Source: an uncultured Cellulomonas sp. (GTDB taxonomy: Bacteria > Actinomycetota > Actinomycetes > Actinomycetales > Cellulomonadaceae). Taken from it: a stretch of DNA of 64,000 nt. Shown here in pieces: positions 63,074-64,000 of the stretch. Under the pieces are notes generated by a model that was given only the letters and a program-made list of their open reading frames with translations, was not told where the DNA came from and ran no database searches. The first letter of the stretch is position 1. Each line of letters opens with the position of its first letter. The translations under genes and the position numbers were made by a program. The DNA lies in assembly GCF_947494015.1 (NCBI RefSeq), contig NZ_CANLTL010000014.1:1-64000 (forward strand). Reading direction: 5' to 3'.

Positions 63074-63721
63074 TCAGCACGCCGACCGTGGCACGGGCTG
63101 CCCCGCGGGCGCCGGCCGGGTCGGTGACGGTGGCCGTGCCGGCCTCAGCCGGCGCACCACCGCGGCCACCTGCGCCGTGGCGTCGGGCACCGGCACCGCC
63201 AGGGTGTCGGCGACCTGACGGTCGGTGAGCCCGCTGGCGACCAGCCGCACGACGCGCCGCTGCGACGGCGTCAGGGTCGCCGTCACGCCCGGGTCGGCGC
63301 CGCCGGTGAGCCGCGCGCGCACGCGGGCCTCCGCGGCCGGGTCGAGGGCGGTGCCGCCGCGGCCGGCGCAGCGCACGGTGTCGGCCACGTCGAGCCGGCG
63401 CAGGTCGCGCAGGACGCACCCGGCGGCGCCGGCCAGCACGAGCTGCAGGACGGTGTCGTCGTCGTCCAGCGAGGTCAGCACCAGCACCGCGACGTCGGGG
63501 TCCACCGACCGCATCCGGCGGCACACGCCGATCCAGTCCTCGTGGTGCAGGTGGTCGTCGAGCAGGACGACGTCCGGGTGCAGACGGGACGTCGCCGTGC
63601 CCGCGTCGGACGCCGTCACGGTGGCCCCGACCAGCACCAGACCGGGCGCTCGCCGGACGGCGACGCAGAGGGTGGCTCGGACGATCTCGTCGTCGGCGAC
63701 CACCAGGACCCCGACATCCAT
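63074..63721 (-). CDS. Atypical NarL/DevR-type response regulator
   Basis: 215 residues. Receiver domain residues 1-120: acidic pair DDE at 10-12, phosphoacceptor D55 in VVLLDDHL, T83-S84; the invariant lysine before the last helix is arginine (R105 in GCVLRDLR). The LuxR-type domain starts LTPSQRRVVRLVASGLTDRQ but its recognition helix reads PVPDATAQVAAVVRRL, lacking the TVKNH-type DNA contacts of DosR. It may not bind the usual site, or not be phosphorylated normally. Divergent from a GAF sensor kinase; box between them. Confidence 0.82.
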   Translation of the reverse strand: MDVGVLVVADDEIVRATLCVAVRRAPGLVLVGATVTASDAGTATSRLHPDVVLLDDHLHHEDWIGVCRRMRSVDPDVAVLVLTSLDDDDTVLQLVLAGAAGCVLRDLRRLDVADTVRCAGRGGTALDPAAEARVRARLTGGADPGVTATLTPSQRRVVRLVASGLTDRQVADTLAVPVPDATAQVAAVVRRLRPARPPSPTRPAPAGQPVPRSAC

Positions 63722-63758
63722 GCGCCCGATCGTGCCTGCGCGGCAGCGCGCGGGTGCA

Positions 63759-63772
63759 GGGTCGAAGGTCAC
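63759..63772. promoter_or_regulatory. DosR/OsdR-like box between response regulator and sensor kinase
   Basis: GGGTCGAAGGTCAC, 38 bases before the regulator start. CACGAT (63734-63729, minus) 24 bases downstream lies 7 bases before the ATG, so the regulator mRNA would be leaderless. Suggests autoregulation. Confidence 0.65.
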
Positions 63773-63838
63773 CAGTGCGGCGGCGTGGCGGGCCCCGTCA
63801 CCGGGTGCCGGGCCATGACGACCGCGGGCGAGGGCGCC

Positions 63839-63844
63839 TATGCT
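63839..63844 (+). promoter_or_regulatory. -10 element TATGCT of the sensor kinase, leaderless start
   Basis: TATGCT ends 7 bases before ATG 63852 and no ribosome site is present, so transcription should start at or next to the ATG. Confidence 0.65.
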
Positions 63845-63851
63845 CGCCGTC

Positions 63852-64000
63852 ATGACGTCCCCGAACGGGACCCACCCCGGCGGCGTCGGGGAGCCGACGT
63901 CCGACGACGGACGCGTGCGCGCGCTGATGGATGCCGTCGTGTCGATGTCCAGCGAGCTCGACACGGCGACGGTGCTGGACGGTGTGGTGCAGGCCGCGTG
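63852..64000 (+). CDS. GAF-domain sensor histidine kinase (partial, N-terminus only)
   Basis: 49 codons before the window ends. After a Pro/Gly/Ser leader, RVRALMDAVVSMSSELDTAT and VLDGVVQAA match the helix that leads into the first GAF domain of DevS/DosT/OsdK-type kinases (heme-binding oxygen or redox sensors in Mycobacterium). The kinase part is outside. Position beside a dormancy-type regulator and box supports the identity. Confidence 0.75.
   Translation, partial: MTSPNGTHPGGVGEPTSDDGRVRALMDAVVSMSSELDTATVLDGVVQAA

Overview
The window is very GC-rich (third codon positions almost all G or C), with frequent GTG starts, strong AGGAGG-type ribosome sites and many 4-base gene overlaps. Together with a GH10 xylanase, a GH1 glycosidase, two carbohydrate ABC systems, a ROK and a LacI regulator, and a DosR/OsdR-like dormancy regulon, this points to a saprophytic, plant-polymer-degrading actinobacterium. 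Cellulomonadaceae fits best; that placement is inference, since no rRNA gene is present.

Region A (1-13.9 kb) is one long minus-strand sugar locus read away from a divergent LacI-type regulator (12799-13896). In order it has an extracellular binding lipoprotein, two MalFG-type permeases, a Gfo/Idh/MocA oxidoreductase, an SDR, a VOC protein, an amidohydrolase (probable lactonase), a zinc alcohol dehydrogenase, a second SDR, an IlvD/Edd-type aldonate dehydratase, a ketoglutarate-semialdehyde-type dehydrogenase and the start of a GH10 xylanase. The simplest reading is import of xylan- or arabinan-derived sugar followed by non-phosphorylative oxidation to 2-oxoglutarate.

Region B (14-16.7 kb) is ordinary chromosome: the GTPase Der, a membrane protein and a tRNA-Pro(GGG). 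Region C (16.7-22.9 kb) is a genomic island in that tRNA: the 3' 45 bases of the tRNA recur at 22900-22944. It holds a broken integrase, a TetR/quinone-oxidoreductase-like pair with two shared operator palindromes, a DUF4386 protein, a membrane-anchored serine hydrolase and a frameshifted unknown gene. Beyond it are a cupin and a decayed alpha/beta-hydrolase.

Region D (24-34.3 kb) is a second minus-strand sugar locus: binding lipoprotein, two permeases, an HTH-less LacI-like ligand-binding protein overlapping a ROK repressor, then a separately promoted unit of a two-domain VOC protein, aldo/keto reductase, VOC protein (about 76% identical to the one in region A), GH1 glycosidase and a six-bladed beta-propeller.

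Region E (34.6 kb to the end) is the most interesting part. Five tandem universal stress proteins are mixed with a P-type ATPase/ABC exporter operon, DUF305, zinc alcohol dehydrogenase, a DsrE/TusE/SQR-like sulfur operon, DoxX, flavodoxin, pyruvate phosphate dikinase, an S33 hydrolase, WS/DGAT acyltransferase, an atypical response regulator and the start of a GAF sensor kinase. I found 15 copies of a 14-base partly palindromic box (consensus GGGAC-NNNN-GTCCC) in the upstream regions of these genes. Most lie 22-24 bases before a -10-like NANNNT element. This is the architecture expected of a DosR (Mycobacterium) / OsdR (Streptomyces) type hypoxia-dormancy regulon, here packed into one block.
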